Assembly (NCBI RefSeq): GCF_022458985.1
Contig: NC_061771.1
Span: 15,787,001-15,851,000 of the forward strand
Source: Mugil cephalus
Lineage: Eukaryota; Chordata; Actinopteri; Mugiliformes; Mugilidae
Length of the DNA stretch: 64,000 nt
Direction: 5' to 3'
This document shows positions 63,401 to 64,000 of the stretch, one piece after another. The notes under the pieces were generated by a model. That model saw only the letters and a list, made by a program, of their open reading frames with translations. It was not told the DNA's origin and did not search any database. Positions within the stretch are counted from its first letter, which is position 1. Every line of letters starts with the position of its first letter. Made by a program: the position numbers and the translations under genes.

Positions 63401-64000
63401 ATCACTTTTCAGTGATGACAAATAATGAATGGAGTGCTTGTTCTAAGAAGCGTGTGTGGAGAAGCGTGTGGTTACGGTTTGATGGTAACCTGATCTAGTG
63501 TGATGTGGGGCCTATATTATACCCTTTGCTTTAATTAAGTGTAACCTCATGAACAGAGGTGGTCATGAGAGGTGACTTTGTCAGAGCATAGCCTGCAACA
63601 TGTCGTCCTCAGGATCCCTATATTACTCTAGATGCTTGAAATAGACCACCTCATTGTCAGACTCTCACAAGACATTCAATTGGGTTTTGGTGTCTTTGCA
63701 CTAATAGGTGTGTAAATGTGGGTGAGCTGACGCTGCGTAAGCAGGCTAACCACACATGAAAGCAGCTTTTAATGTCACAAGTGTGAGACAAATCTGTTAG
63801 CCTGTAGCCTGGAATATAATGGTAACCAGCACTATGGGGCATGTTTCCAGCGAAAGATGAAAGAATACCTGTTATTGAATAGTCAGTTGGTGTCGGAGCA
63901 ACGAATCGTGTGACGTAAACTGAGCGACGGATGTCTCAGTCTGTGTTGATGGTTTGTCCTTCAGAGGTTATTTTGTGAGAGCAGCATCTTAAAAGCTTGT
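57403..64000 (+). CDS. snapc3: snRNA-activating protein complex subunit 3 (SNAP50), 3' end outside window
   Basis: Seven coding exons in the window: 57403-57635, 58988-59071, 59163-59241, 59354-59458, 59556-59705, 60718-60800 and 61682-61840. They give 297 codons in consistent phase; human SNAPC3 is about 411 aa, so the last exons lie to the right. The protein is the DNA-contacting core subunit of SNAPc/PTF, which binds the proximal sequence element of snRNA genes for pol II and pol III. Recognised segments: FPEYE-like N-terminus ([20 protein letters not shown]), [51 protein letters not shown] and [20 protein letters not shown]. The C283-H284...C288-H290 cluster is the start of the conserved C-terminal Cys/His zinc region. 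Introns 1 and 5 carry transposons (57697-58912, 60030-60476). Confidence 0.93.
57697..58912 (+). mobile_element. Tc1/mariner-like element F, nearly full length, decayed
   Basis: Left end CACTTTATTAGATACACC and right end GAACGGTGTACC(AAAT) fit the fish Tc1-type inverted repeats ending TTTATTAGGTACACC. The 1.2 kb between follows the known element in order: GGTTGTTGGTGCCA, GGTTTTTCACGCACAGCCAT, AGGCAACAGCAGCTTAAATA, ACTGAGGCTGCAGTC, GGACAATGGAAG and ATGGATGTGCATCTGACAAA. The transposase frame is broken many times. The element occupies most of snapc3 intron 1 and represents a different Tc1 lineage from copies A-E and from 50850-51527. Confidence 0.85.
59706..60029. other. snapc3 intron 5, gene-free part
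   Basis: No exon or recognisable repeat apart from a GAATTCCGGCCCTCGAGGAC string near 59910 of a kind often found next to fish repeats. Confidence 0.4.
60030..60476. mobile_element. hAT-type MITE (GGGCTGGGCGGTAT ends)
   Basis: Left end TAGGGCTGGGCGGTATAC and right end AATACTGCCCAGCTCTA are imperfect inverted repeats. TACCGGT...ATACCGGTATT palindromic sequence near the left end and CCGTGATACCGTCAG near the right fit a common vertebrate hAT MITE. A CTGTCCCTG-rich segment at 60250-60325 looks like an insertion within it. No clear 8-bp duplication is visible. It is in snapc3 intron 5. Confidence 0.65.
61841..64000. other. snapc3: snapc3 intron 7 (open at the right edge)
   Basis: After the donor CAG|GTTAGT I find no further snapc3 exon up to the window end. 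It contains a hAT-like end (ACAGGGGTCTTCAATGTTTT near 62206, a motif common in fish repeats) and an (AT)n(GT)n microsatellite at 62708-62739. No other gene is seen. Confidence 0.6.
62708..62739. repeat. (AT)n(GT)n microsatellite
   Basis: An alternating AT tract of about 12 bases running into (GT)n of about 20 bases in snapc3 intron 7. Confidence 0.85.

Noticed and set aside
61841-64000. Further snapc3 exons
   Set aside because: I looked for the following Cys-rich segment (DCLD..LYPLL and CxxC pairs) and did not find it, so the gene must continue beyond the window.

Overview
The window is nuclear DNA from a ray-finned (teleost) fish. Genes are split into many short exons with GT-AG introns. 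The spaces between them are full of fish-type repeats: Tc1/mariner, hAT, LINE, Penelope-like and SINE-like pieces, plus microsatellites. Every recognised protein is closest in my memory to a vertebrate orthologue. The species cannot be named from sequence alone. I saw no bacterial features, no CRISPR array, and no retrovirus, other LTR element or Polinton.

Layout. Bases 1-11134 hold no gene I can support: repeats, a hAT/ZMYM1-like fragment and one possible conserved regulatory block. mcub (mitochondrial calcium uniporter, dominant-negative beta subunit) runs + from 11135 to 25078 with a 10.7 kb first intron. It converges on casp6 (caspase-6, minus, 29338-26547). Then come pla2g12a (secreted group XIIA phospholipase A2, minus, 35572-30135), dnajb14 (ER membrane J protein, minus, 44140-37227), a C2H2/SWIM zinc-finger gene of a transposon-like fish family (minus, about 47191-45013), ttc39b (minus, 56621-49418) and, divergent from it, snapc3 (+, from 57403, running off the right edge). 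I rebuilt exon boundaries by eye and checked that codon phases close: mcub 336 aa, casp6 299, pla2g12a 193, dnajb14 378, ttc39b 581 (with inferred first exons), and snapc3 297 codons so far.

Synteny. From memory, human MCUB, CASP6 and PLA2G12A are neighbours on 4q25, DNAJB14 lies at 4q23, and TTC39B and SNAPC3 lie together on 9p22. The window joins these two human blocks, which supports the orthology calls. The genes are not an operon. They act separately: mitochondrial calcium uptake, apoptosis, a secreted lipase-fold protein, ER protein quality control, lipid and sterol control, and snRNA gene transcription.

The most unusual content is inside introns and between genes. pla2g12a intron 3 carries, antisense, the front half of a SWIM-domain gene of the fish SWIM/YqaJ type with a promoter-like CRE and YY1 motif. 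pla2g12a intron 2 carries a decayed golgin-like coiled-coil gene. dnajb14 intron 1 holds a Penelope-like GIY-YIG fragment and a hAT MITE with a perfect 8-bp target duplication. ttc39b appears to use a GC-AG first intron and carries a 450-bp GTAG/GTATACAG array.
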